Positions 1 through 11,630 are shown, counted from the first letter of the stretch. The stretch: 64,000 bases of DNA from Oehlia diaphana (GCA_003833135.1 QZLH01000302.1:31086-95085), one strand, 5' to 3'. Notes: a model not told the origin generated them from the letters alone. Numbers and translations: made by a program.

Positions 1-180
1 TTAAATTAAACTTAAAGATGTTATTTCGATGTCATTTCTATTATCATTTTAATATCATTTCGACATTGATTAAATATTGAAATGATATCAAATGATAATA
101 CTTTATTTTGATATCGTATCAATATTAAATCTATATTAAAATGATATTGAAATGATATCAAAATGATATCACTTGAAAAC
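1..180. repeat. ATGATATC-rich low-complexity repeat
   Basis: The words AAATGATATC, TTTTAATATC and GATATC recur on both strands, so much of this stretch can fold back on itself. No reading frame of note is visible. It may be the end of a larger repeat lying outside the window. Confidence 0.5.
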
Positions 181-717
181 TTAAAGTTTCTGTAAAGAAG
201 TAATTAACTTATATAAAAAAAAAAGTTCTTATTAAAGTATATTTAGAAAGAAAATATATTGTTGATATTGCTTCAAATATTAATATCAATTAAATCACAC
301 CAACTTGTAAAATTGCTCTTAACAATAATTCATATATATTTTACAAATTTTATCTAATTAAGTTGATTCACTTGTCTTATTAATAATGGTTGAAAAAGTA
401 TTAAATTTAATGTATAAAATAGTAGAAGGATTAAATAAACAAATTAAAGAAATAAAAGAAGTAGATATACCAGTTGAAATTATATTTTTTGCAGCTTCTA
501 ATAATTTCTTATTAGGACTTATAAACTGAAAAAGATATACAGTCGTACCTCCATAAGTGCACTTTCTATAAGTGCATTCCCTCTCTATATGCACGCCATG
601 GCTTGGTCCTAAGCTAGGGACTTAGAGCTAAGTGCACACCCTCTATATTCTACACGTACATATAATTCTGAATTTCAGGTATATCAGAACACCCTCCATA
701 AATGTATTCACGTGATT

Positions 718-1705
718 ATTATGTAATATTGACCAATCATTGATAGCTGTTTGGTTCTTTAAAATAGATAAATTTGACAATTTACATTTTTTTGAATAAA
801 AAATCTTTTTAATTTTATTATATTATTTCATACCACAGATCATTTTGTATGTGCAATTCTTTCATTAAAATGAAGATATAAAATAAAAGCGAATTTAAAT
901 AAATATTCTNNNNNNNNNNNNNNNNNNNNNNNNNNNNNNNNNNNNNNNNNNNNNNNNNNNNNNNNNNNNNNNNNNNNNNNNNNNNNNNNNNNNNNNNNNN
1001 NNNNNNNNNNNNNNNNNNNNNNNNNNNNNNNNNNNNNNNNNNNNNNNNNNNNNNNNNNNNNNNNNNNNNNNNNNNNNNNNNNNNNNNNNNNNNNNNNNNN
1101 NNNNNNNNNNNNNNNNNNNNNNNNNNNNNNNNNNNNNNNNNNNNNNNNNNNNNNNNNNNNNNNNNNNNNNNNNNNNNNNNNNNNNNNNNNNNNNNNNNNN
1201 NNNNNNNNNNNNNNNNNNNNNNNNNNNNNNNNNNNNNNNNNNNNNNNNNNNNNNNNNNNNNNNNNNNNNNNNNNNNNNNNNNNNNNNNNNNNNNNNNNNN
1301 NNNNNNNNNNNNNNNNNNNNNNNNNNNNNNNNNNNNNNNNNNNNNNNNNNNNNNNNNNNNNNNNNNNNNNNNNNNNNNNNNNNNNNNNNNNNNNNNNNNN
1401 NNNNNNNNNNNNNNNNNNNNNNNNNNNNNNNNNNNNNNNNNNNNNNNNNNNNNNNNNNNNNNNNNNNNNNNNNNNNNNNNNNNNNNNNNNNNNNNNNNNN
1501 NNNNNNNNNNNNNATTATGTAATATTGACCAATCATTGATAGCTGTTTGGTTCTTTAAAATAGATAAATTTGACAATTTACATTTTTTTGAATAAAAAAT
1601 CTTTTTAATTTTATTATATTATTTCATACCACAGATCATTTTGTATGTGCAATTCTTTCATTAAAATGAAGATATAAAATAAAAGCGAATTTAAATAAAT
1701 ATTCT
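718..1705. repeat. 192-bp identical direct repeat flanking the gap
   Basis: Bases 718-909 and 1514-1705 are identical and in the same orientation, with the gap exactly between them. Only the second copy continues into unique sequence. This is what an unresolved contig overlap looks like. A true tandem duplication inside the transposon is the alternative. Confidence 0.85.
910..1513. other. Assembly gap (604 N)
   Basis: This is a run of 604 N inside the Tigger-like element. Any frames drawn across it are meaningless. The 192 bases before the gap and the 192 bases after it are identical. Confidence 0.99.
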
Positions 1706-1899
1706 CTCCAATTACTAATATTGATTTTTCTATTGGCTGTTTTTTAAGTGCACACCCTTCCTAACTGCATGTGCATAGCCGGACCCCAAGTACGTGCACT
1801 TATGGAGATGCGACTGTATTATTTGATTATAAAAGAAGAAATGCTATATAGCATTATTTGAGTAAAATAAGAAATAAAAAATTTTTGATTTTAATATAT

Positions 1900-2290
1900 G
1901 GTATAATAAAAGTATTAAAGAAACATGTATTATAAGAAAACAGAAAATTAACACTATATTAAAGTGTTTTGCAAAAACTTGTAGATAAAGAAGAAAAATC
2001 TTTTAATATAAAAAATAAAGAACAAAAAGAAGAACAAAAAAAAACTGTAATAAAAAAAAGAGAAAGATGAAAAGAAAGAAAATAAAGTCAAAAAAAAGTA
2101 GAAAAGGAAGTAAAAGTGAAAAAAAAGTATAATAAAATCTTTTACAAATATAAATTAAAAAGTAGTAAAAGTAAAGAAAAAAATAAAAATAAAGAAAAAA
2201 GTAAAAATAAAGAAAAAAGTAAAAATAAAGAAAAAGTATTTTAAATTTAAAACTTTAATATATAATGAATAGTTATAAATAATTTTTGAA
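1900..2290. repeat. A-rich GTAAAAATAAAGAAAAAA low-complexity tract
   Basis: This is an imperfect short-period array of AAAGAAAAAAGTAAAAATAAAG on the plus strand, clearest at 2150-2235. It could be a decayed lysine-rich coding stretch or a simple A-rich expansion. I see no gene here. Confidence 0.45.
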
Positions 2291-2787
2291 TTTATGCAAT
2301 AGCTAATTATTTAATAAATAATTAAAGAAAAGAAAACATTCATTTTTTTTTAATTGGTGACAAAACTAGAAAAAAATGTTAATGAGAATTATATAATCAC
2401 ATGATTTAATATAATATTAGAATTTTAATTAAATACTATGTCAGGATCAAAATGAGCAGAATAAGCAAAATTCAATAGAATTTACATATAGTATATAATT
2501 AAAAATAGAAATTAATTAATTATAATAATTAAAATAATTAAATAGCTTTATTGTTTTTAAATTTATTATACTAATCAATTAACTATAGCTTTAAGAAATG
2601 AAAGCAGAAAACTAAGTAATTAGGAATATTTAAAAAAAAATTAGTAATTGAAATTAATATTTAATAAATAACAATGACATTATATTAGATCTTACTAAAC
2701 ATTAAGCAGAAAATTTCTTTGCAAAATTTATAGAATTGAAACTATTTATACTAAGATAGATATATCAGCTGGAATTATATCTTTTGC

Positions 2788-2964
2788 TATACATATTGTC
2801 CAAATTATTTTAGGCTGCTGTAATTATAAGTAAAATTCCAAATTCAATTATGCCATCCCAAATTATTTTGGCATTTTACATAGTAAATTACATATAAACT
2901 GAATAAATTACAACATTCCAAATTATAATTATGGCATCCCAAAATAATTTGGGCAGCATATATA
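2788..2964. mobile_element. 177-bp MITE with 8-bp target duplication
   Basis: Imperfect terminal inverted repeats of about 28 bases share the core CCAAATTATTTT. The element is flanked by direct copies of TCTTTTGC (2780-2787 and 2965-2972). The related locus at 480-500 reads straight through this point without an insertion. An 8-bp duplication suggests a hAT-type source, but the TATA-starting ends are not a textbook hAT terminus. It is too short to encode a transposase. Confidence 0.65.
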
Positions 2965-2999
2965 TCTTTTGCAGCTCCTAAAAATACCAATTAAGTATT

Positions 3000-3120
3000 A
3001 AATAACTGGTCAAATAATATTAATTTCTTATTGGGACTTTTAAAAAGACATATCATTTGATTATAAAAGAAGAAATGCTGCATAGTATTATTAAAGTAAA
3101 ATAAGAAATAGGAATTTTTA
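3000..3120 (+). repeat. Second copy of the 480-539 / 1817-1880 flank (empty-site paralogue)
   Basis: The sequence from TTAATTTCTTATTGGGAC through ATTTGATTATAAAAGAAG to GTAAAATAAGAAATA matches the DNA flanking the Tigger-like element. Here it is continuous and has no insertion. It therefore marks both an older duplication of about 0.5 kb or more and the pre-insertion state of the first copy. Confidence 0.7.
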
Positions 3121-3564
3121 ATTCTTTTTATAGATATTAAAATAAAGGTTATTATAAGTTTATATTAATTATTATTAAATTATAGTATTAAAAATTAATT
3201 CAGTAATAAGTTGAAACATAGTATAATAATCTAAAGACAAAATAATCCATGATGCTCCAAAAATAATAAATTTTCTAACCACTATATAATAGAAGAATAG
3301 TATTATGTTAAAAAAAGGTTCAATTACGGTATAACGTAACAACTTATGGTATTTTCTCCTTATAAGGGAAAATTGATACTTATGCATCGCTCATTTTTTC
3401 AATCTAATAATTAAACATGTAATAGGTATGTTTAAATTACTATAAACTATTATAAATTATTTATCTTTATATTTAATTTGTTATTTTTTTTTTTATTTTA
3501 CTGTAACTGCATTAAATAATAAGTTATTAGTAAATATTTATATAAAATTAATAATACTATTTAT

Positions 3565-3830
3565 CGATTCGAAATATTATAGGAAATGACAGTTTTGTAA
3601 AAAACTTTTTGTATATTTTCGCAAAAACTTTATATGGTCAACAGTCATTAGGAAAACTTTGTTATAGTACTCCATCATGGTACGATGAATTAAAAAGTAC
3701 TGAAGATTGTATTAATATAAAACAGGAATTTGGGAAAAAGATGATTCTCATATGAAAGAAAATAATATACAAGTGCTTCCCAACATACCATTTTTTAGAA
3801 TCGTTATATAAATATAATTAATTTCATTAT
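3565..3830 (+). pseudogene. Decayed protein-coding fragment, family unknown
   Basis: An open stretch of about 60 codons has protein-like composition (for example KTLYGQQSLGKLCYSTPSWY, then DELKSTEDCINIKQEFGKK). It continues after a one-base shift as DDSHMKENNIQVLPNIPFF. A further protein-like fragment lies near 4135-4215 (SPQYNFFEIYRTSLCEQDDG). There is no clear start, and stops and shifts break the frame. I do not recognise the family. It could be a remnant of a repeated accessory gene. Confidence 0.3.
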
Positions 3831-4249
3831 AAATGATAATTAGAAAAAATTTACTAATGTCCTGAAGAGTGTCGTTATAACGGGAGGCACTTATAGAGAA
3901 GATCACAAATTAAGTTAAAGATGAGTTGCTGGAATAAAAAAAAAGATCGGATGGAAATAGGAATGTTTAATCAGTGAGAAGGAATAATTGACGAATGTAA
4001 TAGTATAGTTACTGATCATTTTAACATTCCGAAACAGTGTTCGATACAATAATTCTACCGAAAAATAGTGTTTTACTAATTCACAAAATATAATTACAGG
4101 ATATTATAAATTATAATATTATCGATCTAATTTGTCACCGCAATACAATTTTTTTGAAATTTATAGAACATCTTTATGTGAACAGGATGATGGACTTGTA
4201 ATAAGATTAAATTATTTTTAAGTAATCAACCAGAATATGAAATGGACGT

Positions 4250-5865
4250 ATGAGGTTTATTATATTCTTATTAACCCAGTTAAAGGAATTAATTATTCCT
4301 TTTTCATCTTTTTCATGTAAGAATTTGTGGTAACCCGTGAAATTTTCCTTCCTCACCTCACTAATTACCTCTGCTCTTTCCTTTTTTGATCATGTATCAA
4401 CTTTTTCAACTTTTGTATCCCCGTTTTTTTTCGCGAGAAAAAAAATTTAGTTGTCAACTTAGTTAATCTGTTTTTGTTATAATATCATAATAAAATTAAA
4501 TAACGCGACGGTCTTCAACGATTTCCGTTTTCCTAGTCTTTATATATTATAGAAATAGTTAAAAAGTTTCGATTCGTGATAAAATTTTATTAGATATGAA
4601 AGATGAAACTTGGGTTATATGGGTAGATAGATGCAAGATACAAAAGGAAAAAGAAAAAAGAAAAAAGACAAAATTACAAAAAATTTATTACGGGATTATT
4701 ACATCCATCAATAAGAAAAAGAAATCCTTATAGGAAAATTAATAATAGAAATTTATTTTTAGAATTAGATCGAATATACTGTATATTTGGAACAAATGTA
4801 ATTACTACGCCACATTTTTCAGGCCACTGAGCTGTCGCTAAAAGGTACAGTCATCTGACCGCTGTGCTGTTGGGTTTTACTGGATTTTGGTTAACAATGA
4901 TAATAATTTTCGTCCTTGGAGTCTTTTTAAGGACTTCTTTATCGTAAAAAGGCTTGTCCTTTTTTTTTTACCGAGAGGTTTTTAGGCATCCTTTCAAACT
5001 TAGGCCATGCTTAGATAGGTTAATATCCGTTAGTCGTACCTACAGCCAGTATTGTAAATTTAATAGTTTTGTTTTTTCCTTAAAAGTTTTATGTCAATAT
5101 GAATCGCATAATAGAAATAAAAAATAAAAATAAAAATTAAAAATATACTGTATATATATATATATTTGTACATTTTTGAATACCAAGACTGACATAATAT
5201 ACTAAAAAAGTTTTCTTCTGTCCTAAAGTGCGTATCAATAATCCGAAACGATTTATATGTAAAGTTTTTCTATAAGTTCCGAATTATAACATTCATTACA
5301 GGTTATATGGGGTTTCAATTCCATCTATAACAATATATCGATATAATTTAATATTCGAATATAAAAATAAACTAAAAATAAACTAAAATAATCTAATAAT
5401 AAACTATAAACAAAAAATAAACTATAAATTAAATAAGCTATATTAAAACTGCAATGCCCCACATACAGCTAATACTGTAATAGTAAATTTTTTTTAAAAT
5501 AAACTTTTATCGTTTCAATTAACCAAATATGACAGTATCGTTTCTAGAATTCTAGAAATTTTTCTTAGCACCTCACCCTTGGCCACCAAGACACTACCAA
5601 GACATCTGAAACAGATCAATTCAAATTTTCCAAATAAGTGTACATAATGCAGCGTTGACTAAATCGACTAAATCAAAAAAGGAATTTTGCGACAACTCAT
5701 TTTGACAATCATTTTGACAATAGTTAATAGTTTGTAACTTAATTAATTATTTGATTTTTATTTAAAAGAATCGTTTCCTTGGGATCAAAAATCATCATCA
5801 AAAATCATCTTTATTATTTTTCTTTGAGATCAAAATCAATTTTTTTTTTAACTGACCGATCAACA
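4250..5865. other. Intergenic AT-rich DNA
   Basis: No convincing gene is visible. The stretch holds homopolymer and (TA)n tracts (near 5150-5165) and a 45-codon lysine-rich open stretch from 4596 that could be a retroelement scrap. The last 150 bases are probably the promoter and 5' leader of the gene starting at 5866. Confidence 0.5.
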
Positions 5866-7649
5866 ATGAAGTTATCATCGTTACCATCATCACCACTATT
5901 TATACACGCACTGCTTCCACTGTTTATAGTTTTATCAGCATTCGGAGCAGGTTATCAAACAATTACCGTCTTTGCTATTCTTTATTATCCTCTTTCCGTA
6001 TATTATGTAAGAAATTGTATACGATGGTGGTGGATATTTTTATTTTATATGATGAATAGTATAGGCTTTTTGTTGGCGTACTTGGAATCATTTAATTTGG
6101 GAGCTAAAATGGCAAAAGTTTATGCAGGAGTAATTTATGGTATGGGATTAGTGATAGGTTTTGCATTGCTTATACCGTATATTTTTGATAGAATTGCTCA
6201 ACATAGACTTTCAAGTGATGGATGGGCTAGAGTTATGGTATTTCCTTGTATTTGGACTGGAATGTCGACAATTTTGTTATTTGCAAGTCCATTGGGAGAT
6301 ATTGTAGATTACGCGTAAGTAATAATATAATGGTAATGATTTTAATACAATATTTAATATTTAGTGTATTTAATTAAATTAATTTTACGTCTTGGTATTT
6401 GTAGGTTCACTTTTTTAAATTACGACGAGATTATGCAATTTACATCATTTGCAGGATTAGGAGGAATAAATTTTATGTTAGCATGGTGGGGTACAGTAGG
6501 ATGTGACTTAATATCGCATCGAAATTCAAAACCAAGCACTATTGACAATCGATCGTCAACTGAAGATAATAACTCAGATATCATATTAAAAATGCCACCT
6601 ACTCACCCTACAAGAAAACTCTCAACCCTACCAACATTTATTAATTCATTTAGCATTTATTTGTTTGTTCTATTTTTAGTGCTCAGTTATGGTAGTGTTA
6701 GATTAAGTACTAACTATGTACCATTTTATCAACAAAAAATTGAAAGTACTTTCCCCGAAGAATTAATAAATGTCGGTTGTGTTTTAAGACAGGAAAACAT
6801 ACTTGAAGTCAATTACTATGTTGAATTAACGCGAGAATTAGCAGCTTCAGGAAATAAAATTATTCTTTGGTCAGAAGGATTATCCGATATTAATTCTGCA
6901 GAAAATCTCACCTTATTATATAATTCGATTCAAAATATCTCGACAAGCTATGGTGCAATTATCGGATTTACTTACATTGATTACACCACTCAAAATTCAT
7001 ATAATAAACAAGTAGTGTTTGATAACAAAGGAGCTATGGTTGTAAATTATAATAAAACTCATCTAGTCCCAGTCTTGGAAAATGATTTTGTTAAAGGTGA
7101 CGATAAGTTACAAACTTTTCAGAGTGAAGTATTTGGAAATGTTGGTGCTGCCATTTGTTATGATTTTAATTTTCCTATATTAATCGGTCAAGCTTCTTCA
7201 AAAAATGTTAATTTAATGTTGGATTCTGGTAATACTTGGGGTAAGTAGTCTCAATTCAATCTTGAAATTTGTTAAATCAAATTGAAATCTCCTAATTTAA
7301 ATTCGCTTTTTGGTATATAGGCATAGTTGCAGTACCAAAAGCACGTATAAACATAATTCGCTCAATAGAAAATGGATTTGCAACATTTCGTTGTTATTCG
7401 TACGGAATTTCAGGAGTATGGAATCAATTCGGACAACCGTTACATTATGCTCCAACTGTAAATACACCTAAAACTTCATTTCAGGTTCCTATTTCGATGT
7501 TAAAGAATAGAGTTAAAACTGTTTATTCAGTGTTTGGTGAAACTCTTGGATGGATTTGTGTTGGTAGTATTGGCATCATTACTATTTTATTGGTGATAAT
7601 GGAAATAGGCGGTCAGAAATTGAGAGATAAAATTAACAATTGGACATAG
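5866..7649 (+). CDS. Apolipoprotein N-acyltransferase-like nitrilase-superfamily membrane protein
   Basis: Three exons (5866-6314, 6405-7240, 7321-7649) give 537 residues. Both introns are GTAAGT...TAG and the phases match. The N-terminal part (to about residue 145) has five or six hydrophobic helices, and another precedes the catalytic domain. The C-terminal part is a carbon-nitrogen hydrolase domain with the Glu-Lys-Cys triad in the right contexts: E307 (LWSEGLSD), K367 (NKTHLVPVLE) and C401 (AAICYDFNFP). One last membrane helix lies near 505-525. This order is that of bacterial Lnt, which N-acylates lipoproteins, and a few fungi carry such proteins. The substrate in a fungus is unknown, and acylation of a protein or lipid in the secretory system is only a guess. 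ATG 5866 is chosen because an upstream in-frame ATG would add a polar, non-family extension. The protein is complete, with nothing missing. Confidence 0.85.
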
Positions 7650-8270
7650 AACTTATGACGGAACAAAATTTTCCTCATAAAGCAATGCTTTATGACTTTA
7701 CTATTTATAACAATTTATTTGTATTTATTATATATATTTATTAAATAAATCCATTTTAATATTTTTAATGGAACATTGCCAAAGACTTTTATTACATAAA
7801 ATTATCTATAACTATCTGTTTGATCTTATTGTTTTTTTTTGCGCGATGAAAATCCAATCAGCAGAATTTGGTTTAAATCCGATATACAGTATATGCATCA
7901 AAAGCGTATTTGTCAATAAATGCTTGACTTATAATCCGCAGATGATGTGTACTTTTTCAAGAATGAATTTAGGAATGAGATGGTCTTGTGCGTTAAAAGA
8001 GCTCTCAATATGTATATTCCGTGAAGAGGTTTTGTTTCAACACCGTTACGCCTATACCTATAAGTTCAGTTATTGTGGTCTCAACAGTTGACTTTCCAAA
8101 CTCTGTTATCGGGAACTCGGTTTTTTAGACTTTTTCTTATTCTTAGACGGTTATTCACATATCTAAAAGATTGTATATAAAAGATGGATCATTTTATATT
8201 TATTGCACTGTATGCGACTCCTTTATATTTATCAGTGAAATACTGAGGAATGTGACAATAAATCACCTGA
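7650..8270. other. 3' flank and intergenic DNA
   Basis: This holds the likely poly(A) region of the preceding gene (TTATTAAATAAATCC near 7738). Open frames on both strands here have no family-like content. A short minus-strand stretch near 8040-8110 looks faintly protein-like but is broken. Confidence 0.4.
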
Positions 8271-8274
8271 AGAA

Positions 8275-8710
8275 ATGCATTAATAAAAGAATACGAAAAA
8301 AGGAGGAAGAGATACTATCAAGATCGATTTAAAAACTTCTATGCAACAGCTATCCAACAGGCTTGGATAAATTGCAAGAAGAGGTCTAATCATTGACATA
8401 TCAAGTATGATGGTACCTCTAGCGAGAAGAAGGCTATTCATTGTGATAAAGGTTATTATTTCATTAATGGAAAAACAATAGAATTTAATAATGTGGCTGA
8501 TCGATTTCACGATTTGGCAGAAAAGAAGAAAAGTCAGTTATAATTGTAATTATTTAATGTAACATTTGAGCGTGTTAGAAACCTATTGCACAACAAGGTT
8601 ATAGACTTAAAAATCCTTCAGGATGGGTTGATATGACAAAATGGGTACAGAATCCTTATTATCTTAATAGTAAAATGTCGAAAAGCAGATGGTCTATCTG
8701 AGAGACCCCC
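8275..8710 (+). pseudogene. Broken accessory gene, family unknown
   Basis: The plus strand reads as protein-like blocks separated by stops and shifts: ALIKEYEKRRKRYYQDRFKN, then YATAIQQAWINCKKR, GYYFINGKTIEFNNVADRF, and after a shift GYRLKNPSGWVDMTKWVQN. The composition is unlike random AT-rich DNA. There is no start, and at least two lesions are present. I cannot name the family. A decayed member of a lineage-specific repeated gene is the best guess. Confidence 0.35.
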
Positions 8711-9005
8711 AACGTATGTTACGTATTCATGTATAATCATTCAATAAAACCTTTGTAAAAAAAAAATAATTACTTTGAAATGGTTCTTAAGAACAGTTTT
8801 CAACTAAAAGAATGTTGAAAAATGTACACAATATTTGCAAGAAACTTTTAGAGTCTTAAGTTTTATTTCATAATAAATTATTATAAGAAAGTTTATTTAA
8901 TAAATTTTATAGTTTTGCATAGTATAAAATCTGATTATAGTAAAATAATCAATGTTGCTGTATAGTTTTGATTAATTAGGCGACGTCTCACCCTAACGTG
9001 ACATG

Positions 9006-10006
9006 CTACGCTGTATTTTTTGAAATCTGGCTAATTACATACTCAATTTTATCCCAGCTTAATTTCGCTAAGCTCGAAACAGAATAAGATCTTATTCGTT
9101 GAATCTTATCAGAACCTATACGACGAAACAGATCATAAATTTTTCGCGCCTGCTCTATTTTCATCCAGAGCGTAGTATTCGTATTCTTCGACTGATCTCT
9201 AACTTCATCGTTAACTTGTCTCTGAGCCTCGTGCTCTTCCATAGTCTTTTTGTGATGATCAAGGCGTCGTGATAATGCTTCATTAAAGAAGTAATATGCG
9301 CGTATAACTCTCTGATTTGAGACTTCATGTTTATCTTCTGCGTTGACGATTTTGACGTATAAAGTTAAAAAAGTCCTGGCGCTGTCTTCACTCCCTTCCT
9401 GCTGTGACCTCTTAAAGAGGTTTTCCTTTTCCCTAACTTCCGAAACTTTAGGCGAGTCAATACACAGCTCTCGTATAAGTTTTTTCAACACAGGAGAGTC
9501 TTCATTCTTTGCCTGCTTAGCTTTCTTTTTGGAGGGAGGATTCGTAGCTTCGTTAGAGCGCTTCTTACTATTGCTATCTGTCTGGACAGGTGGTCCTTCT
9601 GAGGGACCTGGTTCCTTTGTCCTTTCAGGGTGCTCTATAGGAGCTGGGTCCACATCTACTTCGTCTACATCCATAGTTGATTGCAATGACGTTACGGAAA
9701 ACCTTCGCTCAGAGGCCACAGGAATCACACTTGCGTGGCAATTGTCAGCGGGACAATTGCTTTGATGAAGCAATACATACATCCCCTGTGAAACACATGA
9801 GCACAAGATAACGCAGAAAGGATCTCTTTATCACATTGCGGACATTTCTCCAGTTCAGTAAATTCAATGTCCTTAACGATATCGTCTCCTAATTTCTTTA
9901 GGATGCGGTAAGCGAGGTTTCGAATGCTGGTCAGAGACGGAAGCCATACGAAAAAAAGACTGTTATATAGCACTTTGAAATCCGCAGGTGCCCCAGATCT
10001 CCGTCA
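9006..10006 (-). pseudogene. RING-finger family gene, frameshifted
   Basis: Two minus-strand frames together encode one protein. The upstream frame (to about 9973 and beyond) carries CPQCDKEILSALSCAHVFHR-GC, the first part of a RING finger. The finger continues (NCPADNC) only in the frame that runs from about 9806 to the stop at 9006, so a one-base shift splits the zinc-binding domain. Downstream lie an acidic MDVDEVDVDP segment, a basic nuclear-signal-like PPSKKKAKQ, and a helical C-terminal region ending DKIEYVISQISKNTA. The frame has no ATG upstream: a TGA lies just before the readable part. The architecture resembles a RING family expanded in Rhizophagus (family knowledge from memory). 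A missed upstream exon or a sequencing error could also explain the broken frame. Confidence 0.6.
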
Positions 10007-10336
10007 GTAGAAAATTATACTGCGCATTTCAGGTGATGGTTTCACATGACTGACCGAGGAATGTCTTCCAACATTCAAACGATAACTCCGTTCTCCATAA
10101 TGATTACCACAACCCATCGTCTTTATATTTTCGCTTTATTACATGGGGGGCAAGGTACAGAGAAATTTATCATTACTGTACTGTGCCTCAAGGCTCAAGG
10201 ACAAGTGAAATAGGGACAATTGCTACATCTGATAATTTTCTAGAAAAATTTTCCGGATTATCAACCTGTGTTACAAAATAAATCAATACGACCGAAAATT
10301 GCGTAATTCTTTTTAATATACTATTAAACTTCGCAT

Positions 10337-10368
10337 ACTGATGCACTGATGCACTGATGCTGATGATT
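10337..10368 (+). repeat. Short ACTGATGC tandem array
   Basis: The word ACTGATGC is repeated in tandem (about three full units with a variant GCTGATG). It lies about 70 bases upstream of the Uma2-like gene. It is a minisatellite with no evident function. Confidence 0.6.
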
Positions 10369-10409
10369 CAATGAATCACTAACTTCTCTTATTACGCTAT
10401 TATATATCA

Positions 10410-11369
10410 ATGATTGAAATGATTGAGGTATTTGAAGACCATATTTTTTTTTGTTCTTCCTCAAGAAATTCCAAAAATGTATACCTTTTCAACTGCTACA
10501 AATTCTTTTACCAGTTTTCAACAACACCACAAAATGCAGAATTCAAATTGTCCCAAGGACTTCTTGAATCAGCAAAGAAGTGTTTACTTGGAGAATACCC
10601 TCCTGAAGAAGGAGTGGTTCTTGCCAAAAATGTCTCTCTTGGAAATTACGTGAAGTTTTGCGAAACTGAAAGTAATCTTCCTGTTAAAATACGCTTAATT
10701 AATGGAAATGTTGTAGCCTACGAGTTAGCTCAAACATCTCATGGAACGGCAGCAGGTGAGGTCTTTGGACTGATGCGTGCATGGAGCAACCAAATGACCG
10801 GTACACCTGAGGAAGATATTATTGTGGCTCCGAATAGCTACTTTACCGCCGACTTCTCTATTCGACCAAGAAATCTCCCTCCGCCTCAAGCTGGTCTGTC
10901 GTGTAATTCAGATGGGTTTTCCTATCCAAATATGGTAATTGAAGTAGGTTATCGTGAGTCGCCCCAAAGCTTACATGGACTGGCGCCATTTTACCTGTCT
11001 CCGCGTACAACAATCATGATTTATCTAGCTATAAAGATATATCGTGAACGCATTCGCTTTCCCGGTGTTAAGCCGATGGTCGCAATGCTATATCAAAGGT
11101 CAAGTCAAACTCCTAACATCCCGACTAGTGTGATTTCATTTGGGAATGCACCACTTGATTACAGAGTAGTACATTACTTTCGTGGTATTGGCGTTAATGT
11201 CACTGGTGTTGGGAGACCTGGTGCACCCCCTTGTAATGCCCCCAACATTCCAACATATCAGTTACAAATCCCTGCAGCTGAGATCTTTAATCGTACTCCA
11301 TTTATTCTCCCTACTGTTAATTTCGATTTGGGTTTGTGGGAAATCCAAGACAGAGTACTTAACCCTTAG
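10410..11369 (+). CDS. Uma2-like (PD-(D/E)XK fold) protein, expanded accessory family
   Basis: A single exon encodes 319 residues. Residues about 90-215 resemble the Uma2/DUF820 putative restriction-endonuclease fold: ING near residue 98, then an Asp in TADFSIRP (D148) and a Glu in PNMVIEVGYRES (E178), the usual metal-binding pair. The Lys that normally follows is unclear. The C-terminal third is Pro-rich and of unknown role. Many Uma2-type copies occur in arbuscular fungi, but their function there is not established. The first 35 residues are doubtful: a competing frame starting MYTFSTATNSF at 10480 looks more like a natural N-terminus and would need a one-base shift near 10510. The gene lies divergent to the RING pseudogene. 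Confidence 0.6.
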   Translation: MIEMIEVFEDHIFFCSSSRNSKNVYLFNCYKFFYQFSTTPQNAEFKLSQGLLESAKKCLLGEYPPEEGVVLAKNVSLGNYVKFCETESNLPVKIRLINGNVVAYELAQTSHGTAAGEVFGLMRAWSNQMTGTPEEDIIVAPNSYFTADFSIRPRNLPPPQAGLSCNSDGFSYPNMVIEVGYRESPQSLHGLAPFYLSPRTTIMIYLAIKIYRERIRFPGVKPMVAMLYQRSSQTPNIPTSVISFGNAPLDYRVVHYFRGIGVNVTGVGRPGAPPCNAPNIPTYQLQIPAAEIFNRTPFILPTVNFDLGLWEIQDRVLNP

Positions 11370-11630
11370 GATAAATAAGTAAACTAGAAAATATTTCTCC
11401 AACAACTATGCAACAAAAGTAATGTGCATTATTCAAGAAATTACTTATCCGGAAGTTATATTCAAAGAATTCGTTTAATATAGCTAGTTCTTTATCTCAT
11501 TATTTTTCACACTTCTGAATTGTATTAAATTTTAAGAATAAATAAAGCTATTTTTGCATTAAAAATTTCTTCAGATCTTGATGTTAAGATGTCGATCAGG
11601 TTATAAGTTATTGATCAAACCTTTTGGATG

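Larger units (their letters stand above)
540..1816. mobile_element. Tigger/pogo-like non-autonomous DNA transposon
   Basis: The two ends are inverted copies of each other. The left end starts CAGTCGTACCTCCATAAG and the right end, read in reverse, starts CAGTCGCATCTCCATAAG, with 2 mismatches in 23 bases. Both ends are flanked by TA (538-539 and 1817-1818). TA target duplication and a CAG-NNN-ACCTC type terminus are typical of Tc1/mariner elements of the pogo/Tigger branch. No transposase is visible, but 604 bases inside are unsequenced, so one could be hidden in part. A related copy of the flanking DNA near 3020-3120 lacks the element, which supports these ends. Confidence 0.75.

Noticed and set aside
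818..1576. Long open frames across the first N run (and 49651-50457 across the second)
   Set aside because: They exist only because N codons contain no stops; there is no real coding evidence.
4596..4733. 45-codon frame near 4600 as a retroelement C-terminus
   Set aside because: Only a faint resemblance from memory, with no neighbouring reverse-transcriptase motifs.
7768..8091. 107-codon plus-strand frame
   Set aside because: Starts inside the 3' flank of the Lnt-like gene, has no domain-like pattern, and no promoter is seen.
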